Source of the DNA: Luteithermobacter gelatinilyticus
GTDB taxonomy: Bacteria; Pseudomonadota; Alphaproteobacteria; Sphingomonadales; Emcibacteraceae
Reading direction: 5' to 3'
DNA length: 64,000 nt
NCBI RefSeq assembly: GCF_005849285.1
Contig: NZ_CP040517.1
Coordinates: forward strand, 1,494,501 to 1,558,500
The number at the start of each line of letters is the position of its first letter. The stretch's first letter is position 1. Below, piece after piece: positions 7,898 to 16,660 of this stretch. Below the pieces are notes generated by a model. The model saw only the letters and a program-made list of their open reading frames with translations. It had not been told where the DNA came from and made no database searches. The translations under genes and the position numbers were made by a program.

Positions 7898-9202
7898 GTG
7901 TTAAATTTTTTCAGGTCCAAAAAAAGAACTCCAAAGCCTTCGCCGCCCAGAGAAAGAACGCAAAAACCTGCGGAACAGGTTTCTGTGGCAACCTCTCCCG
8001 CCAAGATAATTTCCGAAGCCAAGTTGCAGGAAATCATGGCCAATGACGATCTGGCCCTGGCCGGGCGGGCACAGTTGATCAGTCTACACGCCATTAAAAA
8101 CCGGTTGGGGGAAAAATGGGCCTCGCTCAAAGACAGGATGTTTCCTGTTTTTGAGAACTGTTTTGAAAGGCGGTTCGGAAACCGGGAAAAGATCTATAAA
8201 AAATCGGAAGTCGAATATATTGTCATTTTCTCCGGTCAATTGGCGGCCACAAAATCGTCCCGGGATATGGTGGAAATGTGCCGCACTGTGCTGGAGGAAG
8301 TCGGGCGGAAATTTACTGGGGAATATATGCCGGATCAGGAAGAGGTCAGAACCGTTTTCGGTTATGAGGACGGTGTTTTTGCCTTTACGCCTGAAGACCG
8401 CGAAAAACTGAAACAGAAGCCGGAGCAAGAGGAAGACAAGAGCCGGTTGGATCTGTTTATCAGCGGGGAAACTTTCGATATTGTTTACCGACCTCTCTGG
8501 AACGTCAAACACCAAACCATTACAACCTATACCGTCCATGCCCGCAGCACTGCGGCGGACGGCAGCATGCGATATGATTACAATGTGCTGAAGGATAAAA
8601 CGTCACTGGAAGCAAAAATCGGTCTGGACTGGATTTTGCTTGAAGATGCCGCTCTTACCATGCAGGGGCTCTATGACAATAAGTTCCGCACCATCTATAC
8701 CATCCCGGTTAGTTATGAAACGGTTTTCAGCAAAGAACGGCTGAAAGGATTTACAGGGCAGTGTCAGAAAATTCCTGAAGAACTGCGCAAATACGTCATC
8801 TTTAATCTGACGCTGTGTCCCGCAGGTATCCCGCAATCGAAACTGCAGATGATTGTCGTCTGGCTCAAACCCTATTGTAATTCCATCCAGATCGACCTCA
8901 CGACACTTCCGCGGGATCTGCAAAAATATAAAATTCCAGGGCTCTCCTATATGAAATATGATTTGCCCAGAGTGCTGAAAGACACCAAAAAAACCTGGAT
9001 GGACCTTGCGGAATTTTCCATCAAATGCCGCAAGCTTGATCTGAAGACCGTGATCGGTAATGTGAATACAGTCGATCATGCCATGCTGGCCCGGGAAATA
9101 GGTGCCAATTTTATTTCGGGTGATATAATAGGCGACTACTGTGATATCCCGGAACATATGCAACGCAGGAGTTGGCAAGAAGTCGTTGAGCGCACCGGAT
9201 AA
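7898..9202 (+). CDS. degenerate GGDEF-EAL-like protein, copy 2
   Basis: 434 residues starting at GTG 7898 behind GAGGGTG. It is a paralog of the preceding gene along the whole length: both share the RxQLxxLxAIKxRLGEKW segment, a degenerate GGDEF-like part, and an EAL-fold C-terminus (IVYRPLWNVKHQTITTYTVH, and VIGNVNTVDHAMLAREIGAN with FISGDII). Where active enzymes have EAL this copy reads TVH, and DDFGTG and AEGVET are lost. The tandem arrangement implies duplication and probably joint transcription from the upstream CtrA box. Activity as an enzyme is not expected. Confidence 0.75.
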   Translation: MLNFFRSKKRTPKPSPPRERTQKPAEQVSVATSPAKIISEAKLQEIMANDDLALAGRAQLISLHAIKNRLGEKWASLKDRMFPVFENCFERRFGNREKIYKKSEVEYIVIFSGQLAATKSSRDMVEMCRTVLEEVGRKFTGEYMPDQEEVRTVFGYEDGVFAFTPEDREKLKQKPEQEEDKSRLDLFISGETFDIVYRPLWNVKHQTITTYTVHARSTAADGSMRYDYNVLKDKTSLEAKIGLDWILLEDAALTMQGLYDNKFRTIYTIPVSYETVFSKERLKGFTGQCQKIPEELRKYVIFNLTLCPAGIPQSKLQMIVVWLKPYCNSIQIDLTTLPRDLQKYKIPGLSYMKYDLPRVLKDTKKTWMDLAEFSIKCRKLDLKTVIGNVNTVDHAMLAREIGANFISGDIIGDYCDIPEHMQRRSWQEVVERTG

Positions 9203-9339
9203 CGAAATATTATTTTTATATTTCAGTATTTGAAGAATAATATTTTGTTTTTAGATGTTGAAGTTAATTTTATTTCGTTATACACACCGTTCATGACTTG
9301 TGGATATTTTGTCATACGGTTTTAACACATGAGGAAAAC

Positions 9340-10473
9340 ATGACTGAAACTACGTCAAAAATAAGAGCAGCAATTCTTGGCGCCAGCGGATATACAGGGG
9401 CAGAACTGGTACGCCTTCTTGTGCGCCACCCTCATGTGGAAATTGTTTTGATGACAGCGGACCGCAAGGCGGGGCAACCCCTCGGGGACGTCTTTCCTCA
9501 TCTGGCTTATACTGATTTGCCGGACCTTATGGCGATCTCTGATGTGGAATGGCCGGGGCTGGAGCTTGATGTGGTATTTTGTGCCCTGCCACATGCCACC
9601 AGCCAGGAAATCATCAAAGGCATCCTGCATGAAACCGGTCACGGATTTATTGACGAGATGATTATCGAGTCACCAGCAGATTACGCCAATGCCATTCAGG
9701 GATCGGTCAAGGTAATTGACCTGTCGGCGGATTTCCGCCTGGAAGACCTTGAGGTTTACAGCCGGTGGTACGGGGACATTCACCGGGCGCCGGAGTTGCA
9801 GAAAGAAGCCGTATATGGTCTGAGCGAACTGAACAGGGAACGCATCAGCAAGGCGCGGCTGGTGGCCTGTCCGGGATGTTACCCGACGGCAGCGCTTCTG
9901 ACACTCATCCCGTTGCTGAAACAGGGGGTGATCCGGAAGGACGGCATTATCATCGACGCCAAGTCCGGGGTCAGCGGTGCAGGACGCTCCCTCAAAGAAG
10001 GCAATCTGTTTACGGAAGTGGCCGAAGCCCTGCATCCTTACGGTATTGCCTCTCACCGGCATGCCCCTGAAATAGAGCAGGAACTGGGTAAAGTCTGCGG
10101 GGAGGGGGTCTATGTGACCTTCACCCCTCATCTCGTGCCCATGAACCGGGGCGAACTGGAAACCATTTATGTTCAATATGCCGGGAAGGCGCAGACGGCG
10201 CAGGATTTGCGGGCTGTCCTGGAAGAACAATACAGGGATGAACCCTTTGTCACCATCGCGCCCGAAGGCGTAGTGCCGGCAACCCGCCAGGTCCGAGGGT
10301 CTAATCATTGTGTGATCAATGTGTTTGAGGACCGCGTGCCGGGCCGGGCCATTCTTGTGGTGGCCATTGATAATCTGGTCAAAGGATCTTCTGGGCAGGC
10401 CATTCAGAACATGAATCTGATGTTCGGATTTGAGGAAACATTATCGCTGGAACAATTGCCGATTTTCCCGTAA
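9340..10473 (+). CDS. argC: N-acetyl-gamma-glutamyl-phosphate reductase
   Basis: 377 residues from ATG 9340 (GAGGAAA upstream), reducing N-acetylglutamyl phosphate to the semialdehyde in arginine synthesis. It has the NADP-binding N-terminus AAILGASGYTGAELVRLL, the catalytic cysteine in VACPGCYPTAALL, and HRHAPEIEQEL and GSNHCVINVF in the C-terminal domain. It is longer than many ArgC proteins because of an insertion of some 20-25 residues around HETGHGFIDEMIIESPADY, before the DLSADFRL motif. Upstream is 137 bases of AT-rich DNA with a 10-bp inverted repeat (9205-9214 with 9236-9245). Confidence 0.95.
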   Translation: MTETTSKIRAAILGASGYTGAELVRLLVRHPHVEIVLMTADRKAGQPLGDVFPHLAYTDLPDLMAISDVEWPGLELDVVFCALPHATSQEIIKGILHETGHGFIDEMIIESPADYANAIQGSVKVIDLSADFRLEDLEVYSRWYGDIHRAPELQKEAVYGLSELNRERISKARLVACPGCYPTAALLTLIPLLKQGVIRKDGIIIDAKSGVSGAGRSLKEGNLFTEVAEALHPYGIASHRHAPEIEQELGKVCGEGVYVTFTPHLVPMNRGELETIYVQYAGKAQTAQDLRAVLEEQYRDEPFVTIAPEGVVPATRQVRGSNHCVINVFEDRVPGRAILVVAIDNLVKGSSGQAIQNMNLMFGFEETLSLEQLPIFP

Positions 10474-10501
10474 GAGGGGAGTGAAATGAGGAGAAAAAGC
10501 C

Positions 10502-11056
10502 ATGATGGCAGAGGTCGGCAAAATCGTAAATGGCGGCGGCAAAATTTATCCCCATAATGGCATATGGCCCCAAATAGACGAAACTGCATTTATTGCACCG
10601 GGTGCCAGAATTATCGGGGATGTCGAAATCGGTCCCGAAAGCAGCATCTGGTTTAATTGCGTGTTGCGGGGGGACGTCAATAAAATCCGCATCGGGGCCC
10701 GGACCAACCTTCAAGATGGCACTGTGGTGCATGTGGAAAGTGGTGGGGCTGCGACGCTGATCGGGGATGAGGTGCTGGTTGGTCACATGGCCCTGATTCA
10801 TGGCACGGTGATCGAAAACGGGGGATTCGTGGGCATGGGAGCCATGACCATGGACAACTGTTATATTGAAAGTGGCGGCATGCTGGCGGCCGGGGCTTTG
10901 CTAAGCCCGGGAAAAAGGATCGGCAAGGGCGAAATGTGGCTGGGCCGCCCGGCCAAATACGTCCGAACCCTGACCGAAGAGGCGATCAAAGACTTGCGCG
11001 CCGGTACAGATCATTATGCCGCACTGGCGCAAGATTATCTCGGGGAATATCGATAG
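10502..11056 (+). CDS. gamma-carbonic anhydrase family protein
   Basis: 184 residues forming a left-handed beta helix of hexapeptide repeats (APGARIIGDVEIGPESSIW onward), with LRGDVNKIRIGARTNLQDG and the zinc histidines in VVHVES and VGHMALIHG. This matches the YrdA/CaiE-like gamma-carbonic anhydrase group. Many members bind zinc but have unproven carbonic anhydrase activity. It follows argC by 28 bases on the same strand and may be co-transcribed. A short terminator lies immediately after it. Confidence 0.93.
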   Translation: MMAEVGKIVNGGGKIYPHNGIWPQIDETAFIAPGARIIGDVEIGPESSIWFNCVLRGDVNKIRIGARTNLQDGTVVHVESGGAATLIGDEVLVGHMALIHGTVIENGGFVGMGAMTMDNCYIESGGMLAAGALLSPGKRIGKGEMWLGRPAKYVRTLTEEAIKDLRAGTDHYAALAQDYLGEYR

Positions 11057-11062
11057 TTCACT

Positions 11063-11089
11063 TGGGCTCTTGCCAAAGCCCATTATTTT
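11063..11089 (+). terminator. terminator after the carbonic anhydrase gene
   Basis: TGGGCT (11063-11068) pairs with AGCCCA (11077-11082) and is followed by TTATTTT. The T-rich side begins with the complement of the phaC stop codon. Confidence 0.55.
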
Positions 11090-12879
11090 CCTTCGGTATC
11101 ATACCGGATTTTCACATAACTGCCGGGGGCCTCTTCGATAATGCTCAGCTTGCCTTCTCCGGGCTGTCGGGCCGGAACTTTTTTCCCAGATTGGGTCCGT
11201 AGCCACTGGTGCCAGTCCGGCCACCAGGATCCGGGTTTTTCTTCCGCTTCGTTTAACCAGTCCGCCGGGTCATCAGGCAGGTTGTCATTAATCCAGTGAT
11301 TGTATTTCCGGGCTTCCGGCGGATTGACGACGCCGGCAATATGTCCTGAGCCAGCCAGCATAAAACGGCGCGGACCGGAAAAAATCTGGGTTGCTTTATA
11401 GACGGAATTCCAGGGGCAGATATGGTCGGTCTGCGCGGCCTGGATATAAGCCGGGATAGTGATCTTTCGAAGGTCGATAGGGGTGCCCTTGAGCACCAGC
11501 TTGCCAGGTTTGACCAGGTTGTTTTCCAGATACATTTCCCTGAGATACTGGCTGTGGCAGGCCTTGGTCAGGCGGGTGGAATCGCTATTCCAGTACAACA
11601 GGTCAAAGGGGAAGGGGTCCCGCCCTAGAAGATAATTGTTGATGACAAAGGACCAGATTAGATCATTGGAACGCAGCATATTGAACGTCTGGGACATGAT
11701 GCTGCCGTCAAGATACCCCTTTTCCTCCATAATCTTTTCCATGAATTTCAGTTGTTTTTTATCTACGAACAGTTTGAGTTCGCCGGACTCGCTGAAATCC
11801 ACCTGAGTGACCAGAAAAGTTGTGCTCTTGACACGATCGGCCTTGTCGTTCGCGGCGAGATAGGCAAGCGTTGCGGCCAGCAATGTTCCTCCAATACAGT
11901 ACCCCACCGTATTGACGACAGTTTCGCCGATAGCTTCCTCAATGGCATGCAGGGCCGAAAGGGGACCCAGCGCCATATAATCCCCAAAGTCCAGTTCCGC
12001 CATACTTTCGTCCGGGTTTTTCCAGGAAATGATAAAGACCGTATATCCCTTGTCCGTGAGCCACTTGACCAGAGAATTTTCTGGTCTGAGATCAAGAATA
12101 TAATATTTGTTGATCCACGGCGGCACGATCAGCAGCGGGACCTTGTAGACCGTTTCAGTAGTGGGGGTATATTGAATAAGCTGAATGAGTTCGTTCTGAT
12201 AGATCACTTTGCCCGGCGTGGTGGCAACATTGCGTCCGGGTTCAAAGGCCTCTTCATCAGTCATGCGAATGCGGAAAGTGCCCGTTTTCGGGTTGATGTC
12301 CCGGGCAATATTGTGCAGTCCCTGAACAAGGTTCTTGCCATTTTTTTCAATAGTTTCCCGAATGACCTGCGGGTTGGTGACAGCAAAATTTGTGGGCGAC
12401 ATGGCATCAATGAACTGGCGGGTAAAGAATTTCAGTTTCTGCCCTTCATGAGTTTTGGCAAGAGGGGTATCCTGAATGACATCTTCAAGCCAGCGGGAGG
12501 TCAAAAGATAGGATTGTTTGATATAATCATAAACCTCGTTTTCCTCCCATTCTTTGTCCTTGAACCGGCGATCCCCTACCTCAGGTGCAATGACCGGCTC
12601 CACTTCGTCTTCTCCCGCCATTTTTTTTACCGTGTTTTGCCACAGCGTCATGTAATCTTTCCACAGGTTGACCTGCTTTTCGACAATCTGTTGGGGGTTT
12701 TCGGCAAAATATTTGGTCATTTCCATCATGGCCTGTCCCAGATTCAGTGGGTCAAGCTCATCGGGCGGGCTATGTTCCTTCTGTTTTTCGAGAAATTCAG
12801 CGGCGATTTTCTGGAACTGTTCCGCATATTCCTTCATATTGGCAGCAAACTGTTCCATGTCCGGTTTGTCGTTGTCCAT
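11083..12879 (-). CDS. phaC: class I polyhydroxyalkanoate synthase
   Basis: 598 residues, the normal class I length. It polymerises (R)-3-hydroxyacyl-CoA into storage polyester at the granule surface. The alpha/beta-hydrolase core contains the lipase-like box GYCIGGT with the active-site cysteine at C328, and the catalytic histidine in GSGHIAGVVNPP. The N-terminal 100 residues are acidic and helical, as expected. GGAGG-like sequence precedes the ATG. No phasin, PhaR, phaA or phaB gene is in the window, so polymer synthesis is encoded in pieces. Confidence 0.95.
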   Translation of the reverse strand: MDNDKPDMEQFAANMKEYAEQFQKIAAEFLEKQKEHSPPDELDPLNLGQAMMEMTKYFAENPQQIVEKQVNLWKDYMTLWQNTVKKMAGEDEVEPVIAPEVGDRRFKDKEWEENEVYDYIKQSYLLTSRWLEDVIQDTPLAKTHEGQKLKFFTRQFIDAMSPTNFAVTNPQVIRETIEKNGKNLVQGLHNIARDINPKTGTFRIRMTDEEAFEPGRNVATTPGKVIYQNELIQLIQYTPTTETVYKVPLLIVPPWINKYYILDLRPENSLVKWLTDKGYTVFIISWKNPDESMAELDFGDYMALGPLSALHAIEEAIGETVVNTVGYCIGGTLLAATLAYLAANDKADRVKSTTFLVTQVDFSESGELKLFVDKKQLKFMEKIMEEKGYLDGSIMSQTFNMLRSNDLIWSFVINNYLLGRDPFPFDLLYWNSDSTRLTKACHSQYLREMYLENNLVKPGKLVLKGTPIDLRKITIPAYIQAAQTDHICPWNSVYKATQIFSGPRRFMLAGSGHIAGVVNPPEARKYNHWINDNLPDDPADWLNEAEEKPGSWWPDWHQWLRTQSGKKVPARQPGEGKLSIIEEAPGSYVKIRYDTEGK

Positions 12880-12979
12880 CTTGCCTCCTTAATTTCGCGA
12901 AGTTGAGAAGAGGTCCTTTAATTATAGTAGTTTTCTTATCAGGATTATGACAGGATTTTTTTGGCCGGTTTTTTTACTT

Positions 12980-13022
12980 TTTAGCAGAAAGCCTGTTTGC
13001 CTATGGGCAAATTGCTGCTAAA
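12980..13022. promoter_or_regulatory. nested palindrome between phaC and the aminotransferase gene
   Basis: An outer inverted repeat TTTAGCAG (12980-12987) with CTGCTAAA (13015-13022) encloses an inner one, TTTGCC (12996-13001) with GGCAAA (13006-13011). It lies in the divergent intergenic region. It may be an operator or a cruciform/hairpin; no regulator can be assigned. Confidence 0.4.
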
Positions 13023-13078
13023 GAATTGATCCCGGCTGGCATCAGCCGTTGAACAGAAATTTTTCAGGTGAGAGATCA

Positions 13079-14293
13079 ATGGAGTCAGAATTTTACCGGA
13101 TCAAGCGATTACCGCCCTATGTGTTTGCCGAAGTCAACGCAATGAAGGCGCGGGCGCGGGCGGCCGGAGAGGACATTATTGATCTGGGGATGGGCAACCC
13201 TGATCTCTCTCCACCGCAACATGTCCTGGACAAGCTTGTCGCCACATTGCCGGATCCCAAAGCGCACCGCTATTCCGCCTCCAAAGGGATTCCGGGATTA
13301 CGTAAGGCGCTAGCGGCCTATTACCAGCGGCGTTTCGATGTAGAAATTGATCCGGACAGGGAAGCCATTGTTACTCTGGGATCAAAGGAGGGACTGGCCA
13401 ATCTGGCGCAGGCCATCACCGCCCCGGGTGATGTGATTCTGGTGCCGAACCCCAGTTATCCCATTCATCATTTCGGGTTTATTATCGCCGGAGCGACCAT
13501 TCGCCATTTGCCGCCGAACAGCCGTCAGAATTTTATGGAAAGCCTGTCCCTGGCCGTCAAGCACAGTGTTCCAAAACCTCTGGCCTTGGTGTTGAATTAT
13601 CCCGCCAACCCAACGGCAGAGGTTGTGGATCTTGACTTTTATGCAGAAGTTGTGGATTTCGCCCGCAAGTATGGCATTTATGTCCTCTCAGACCTGGCCT
13701 ATGCGGAAATTTATTTTGATGATAGTCCGCCGCCATCCATTCTCCAGGTGCCGGGAGCAAAGGATATTGCGGTCGAATTCACCTCCATGAGCAAGACCTA
13801 CTCCATGGCGGGCTGGCGTATCGGGTTTGCGGCTGGAAATGAAAAACTGATTGGAGCGTTGACCCGCGTGAAGTCCTATCTGGATTATGGGGCGTTTACC
13901 CCCATCCAGGTCGCGGCGACAGCCGCTCTGAACGGACCGCAGGATTATATTGACGAGGTCCGCGCCATCTATAAGGCCCGACGGGATGTTCTGGTGCAAG
14001 GACTGGAGCAGGCCGGCTGGCCGATCCCGGCGCCGCGGGCCACCATGTTTGCCTGGGCGCCGATCCCGGAAGAATGGAAAGAAGTCGGCTGCATGGCCTT
14101 CGCCAAGCAATTACTGACCCATGCCAAGGTGGCTGTGTCGCCGGGGGTAGGGTTTGGCGAATATGGAGAGGGCTATGTCCGCATCGCGCTTGTTGAAAAT
14201 GAGCAGCGGATACGCCAGGCAATACGTAATATCAAACGGTTTATGGCCCGTAGCCATGATTATCTTGAAGAAGCAAAAAAACAGGAAAGCTAA
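13079..14293 (+). CDS. alaC: class I/II aminotransferase, AlaC / LL-diaminopimelate aminotransferase-like
   Basis: 404 residues from ATG 13079, preceded by AGGTGAGAG; the longer TTG start at 13049 is less likely. It is a fold-type I PLP enzyme with IIDLGMGNPDLSPP, NPSYPIHHFG, NYPANPTAE and the PLP lysine in SMSKTYSMAGWRIGF. The sequence style is that of AlaC, the glutamate-pyruvate transaminase; related proteins are annotated LL-diaminopimelate aminotransferase. It sits one base before hom, which suggests a role in amino-acid synthesis. The exact substrate is not decided by sequence. Confidence 0.88.
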   Translation: MESEFYRIKRLPPYVFAEVNAMKARARAAGEDIIDLGMGNPDLSPPQHVLDKLVATLPDPKAHRYSASKGIPGLRKALAAYYQRRFDVEIDPDREAIVTLGSKEGLANLAQAITAPGDVILVPNPSYPIHHFGFIIAGATIRHLPPNSRQNFMESLSLAVKHSVPKPLALVLNYPANPTAEVVDLDFYAEVVDFARKYGIYVLSDLAYAEIYFDDSPPPSILQVPGAKDIAVEFTSMSKTYSMAGWRIGFAAGNEKLIGALTRVKSYLDYGAFTPIQVAATAALNGPQDYIDEVRAIYKARRDVLVQGLEQAGWPIPAPRATMFAWAPIPEEWKEVGCMAFAKQLLTHAKVAVSPGVGFGEYGEGYVRIALVENEQRIRQAIRNIKRFMARSHDYLEEAKKQES

Positions 14294-15586
14294 GTGAGCA
14301 CATCATTGAAAATTGCCATCGCCGGTTTGGGAACGGTCGGGGTCGGCGTTCTGAAAATTCTTGAGGCTCAGAAAGAATTGATTGCCGCGCGTTGCGGCCG
14401 TCCAATTGAAATTGTCGCAGTCGCTGCCAACAACCGGCATCGTGACCGGGGGGTAGATATCTCTGGCTACCGGTGGGTTGATAATGCGCTGGATTTTGCG
14501 GAACAGGATGATGTCGACCTTGTGGTCGAATTGATCGGCGGCTCCGACGGAGTTGCCAAGGAGCTGGCGCAAAAAACATTACAGGCCGGGAAATCTTTTG
14601 TCACGGCAAATAAGGCCCTGATTGCTCATCATGGCACGATGTTGGCCCGAACCGCCCATGAAAATGGCGCAGCTTTGCGGTTTGAGGCCGCTGTGGCCGG
14701 GGGCATTCCGATCATCAAATCCATTGGGGAAGGACTTGCTGCGAACCGGCTGAACCGGGTTTACGGCATCATGAACGGAACTTGCAATTACATCCTGACT
14801 CAGATGGAAGCCAAGGGAGAAAGCTTTGAGGACGTTCTGAGCGAAGCCCAGCTTCTGGGTTATGCCGAGGCCGACCCCACCTTTGATGTGGACGGTATTG
14901 ATACGGCACATAAACTCGCCATTCTCAGCAGCGTTGCCTTTGGCGTAGAAACCGATTTCGATAATATTTACACCGAAGGCATCCGGCATATTGCTGCTGT
15001 GGACATTGATTATGCGGATGAAATTGGCTATCGCATCAAGCTCTTGGGTATTTCCAGTTATTCGGAAGGAAAGCTGGAACAGCGGGTACATCCCGTACTG
15101 GTCCAAAAAAACCTGCCAATTGCCCAGGTCAGCGACGCCTTTAATGCCATTGTGGCGGAAGGTGATTTTATCGGCCGGACTTTTTATGAAGGGCAGGGTG
15201 CCGGAGAGGGCCCCACAGCGTCGGCCGTGGTCGCAGATCTTGTTGATATCGCCCGGGGGCATAACGGGGCAGCATTTTTTGTTCCGGCAGACAAGCTTGT
15301 CAAAGCCGAACCCGTGCTGATCGACGATCATGAAGGGGCGTATTACATGCGGCTTCACGTGGCGGAAAAGCCCGGCGTGATTGCCGATATTACCTCGATT
15401 CTCAAGGAGCAGAACGTTTCGCTCGATGTGATGTTGCAAAAAGGGCATGAACTGGACGGATCGGTTTATGTGGTGATGGTGACCCATAAAACCCGGGAAA
15501 ATGTTCTGATGCAGGCATTGAACAAGATTGATGCCTTGCCGATCGTGCTGGAAAAACCCGTGGCGATCCGCATCGAAAACCTGTAA
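14294..15586 (+). CDS. hom: homoserine dehydrogenase
   Basis: 430 residues, starting with GTG directly after the aminotransferase stop codon. It has the NAD(P)-binding start IAIAGLGTVGVGVLK, the catalytic domain FEAAVAGGIPIIK, GIMNGTCNYIL and AEADPTFDVDGIDTAHKL, and a C-terminal ACT domain (YYMRLHVAEKPGVIADIT) that usually carries threonine feedback inhibition. It reduces aspartate semialdehyde to homoserine for threonine and methionine synthesis, which metY in this window continues. Confidence 0.96.
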   Translation: MSTSLKIAIAGLGTVGVGVLKILEAQKELIAARCGRPIEIVAVAANNRHRDRGVDISGYRWVDNALDFAEQDDVDLVVELIGGSDGVAKELAQKTLQAGKSFVTANKALIAHHGTMLARTAHENGAALRFEAAVAGGIPIIKSIGEGLAANRLNRVYGIMNGTCNYILTQMEAKGESFEDVLSEAQLLGYAEADPTFDVDGIDTAHKLAILSSVAFGVETDFDNIYTEGIRHIAAVDIDYADEIGYRIKLLGISSYSEGKLEQRVHPVLVQKNLPIAQVSDAFNAIVAEGDFIGRTFYEGQGAGEGPTASAVVADLVDIARGHNGAAFFVPADKLVKAEPVLIDDHEGAYYMRLHVAEKPGVIADITSILKEQNVSLDVMLQKGHELDGSVYVVMVTHKTRENVLMQALNKIDALPIVLEKPVAIRIENL

Positions 15587-15675
15587 TCTTTCCGACAGAA
15601 TGCGGGCTCAACTACCGCGTGCAGAAATATTGAAGCAATCGAATATAAAGGCAAATACAAAAGGAATTTTATAGA

Positions 15676-16650
15676 ATGAGCTTTGACTCGAATATGGACC
15701 GTCTTTTTGTTCTTGAACTTGTTCGTGTCACAGAAGCCGCGGCTGTAGCGGCCGCCAAGCTTGTGGGCATGGGGGATGAAAAAGCCGCCGATGCAGCAGC
15801 GGTGGACGCCATGCGGCGGGCTCTGAATGAGATGGATATTCAGGGCCGTGTGGTCATTGGAGAAGGCGAGCGCGATGAAGCACCGATGCTTTTTATCGGT
15901 GAAGAAGTTGGCACCGGAAAGGGGCCGCGTGTGGATATTGCGCTGGATCCGCTGGAAGGCACCACCATCGCTGCCAAAGCCATGCAAAACTCGCTGGCGG
16001 TGATTGCTCTGGCCGAAGAAGGACATCTTCTGAATGCACCGGACGTTTATATGGACAAGATTGCCGTTGGTCCGGGATTGCCGGAAGGGGTCATTGACCT
16101 GGATAAAACGCCAGAGGAAAACATCAGGGATGTGGCCGAGGCCAAAGGGTGTGCCGTGAGCGACCTTCTGGTTTGTATTCTGGACCGTCCGCGCCATGCG
16201 GAGCTGATCAAGGCAGTGCGTGAAGCAGGTGCACGGATCAAGCTGATCGGCGATGGCGATGTGGCCGGCGTAATTGCCACCACCAACCCGGAAACCAGTG
16301 TGGACATCTATATGGGGTCTGGCGGAGCACCGGAAGGGGTTTTGGCGGCGGCGGCGTTGCGGTGTATCGGTGGACAGATTCAAGGACGGCTGTTGTTCCG
16401 CAATGATGACGAGAGAGCCCGCGCCCGAAAATGGGGCATTGAAGACCTGAACCGCAAATACAGCACCATGGACATGGCCAGCGGGGATGTGATTTTTGCG
16501 GCAACCGGGGTCACTGACGGCACCATGCTGCGCGGCGTTCACAGTTCCCCGGATGGCCAGAAATATACAACGGATTCCGTTGTCATGCGCTCCAAGTCCG
16601 GCACAGTGCGTTGGATCAAGGGCGAACATTTGCGCAAGAAAGCCGAATGA
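15676..16650 (+). CDS. glpX: class II fructose-1,6-bisphosphatase GlpX
   Basis: 324 residues. GEGERDEAPMLFIGEEVG and DIALDPLEGTT hold the metal and phosphate ligands of the GlpX family; DGDVAGVI and GSGGAPEGVLAAAALR follow. The enzyme hydrolyses fructose-1,6-bisphosphate in gluconeogenesis. AAAGGAA precedes the ATG. The order hom, glpX, recJ is common in alphaproteobacteria, and recJ begins 10 bases downstream. Confidence 0.96.
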   Translation: MSFDSNMDRLFVLELVRVTEAAAVAAAKLVGMGDEKAADAAAVDAMRRALNEMDIQGRVVIGEGERDEAPMLFIGEEVGTGKGPRVDIALDPLEGTTIAAKAMQNSLAVIALAEEGHLLNAPDVYMDKIAVGPGLPEGVIDLDKTPEENIRDVAEAKGCAVSDLLVCILDRPRHAELIKAVREAGARIKLIGDGDVAGVIATTNPETSVDIYMGSGGAPEGVLAAAALRCIGGQIQGRLLFRNDDERARARKWGIEDLNRKYSTMDMASGDVIFAATGVTDGTMLRGVHSSPDGQKYTTDSVVMRSKSGTVRWIKGEHLRKKAE

Positions 16651-16660
16651 CATCTCACAG

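Noticed and set aside
11752-12906. Long plus-strand ORF opposite phaC
   Set aside because: It is a shadow of the well-supported phaC reading frame.
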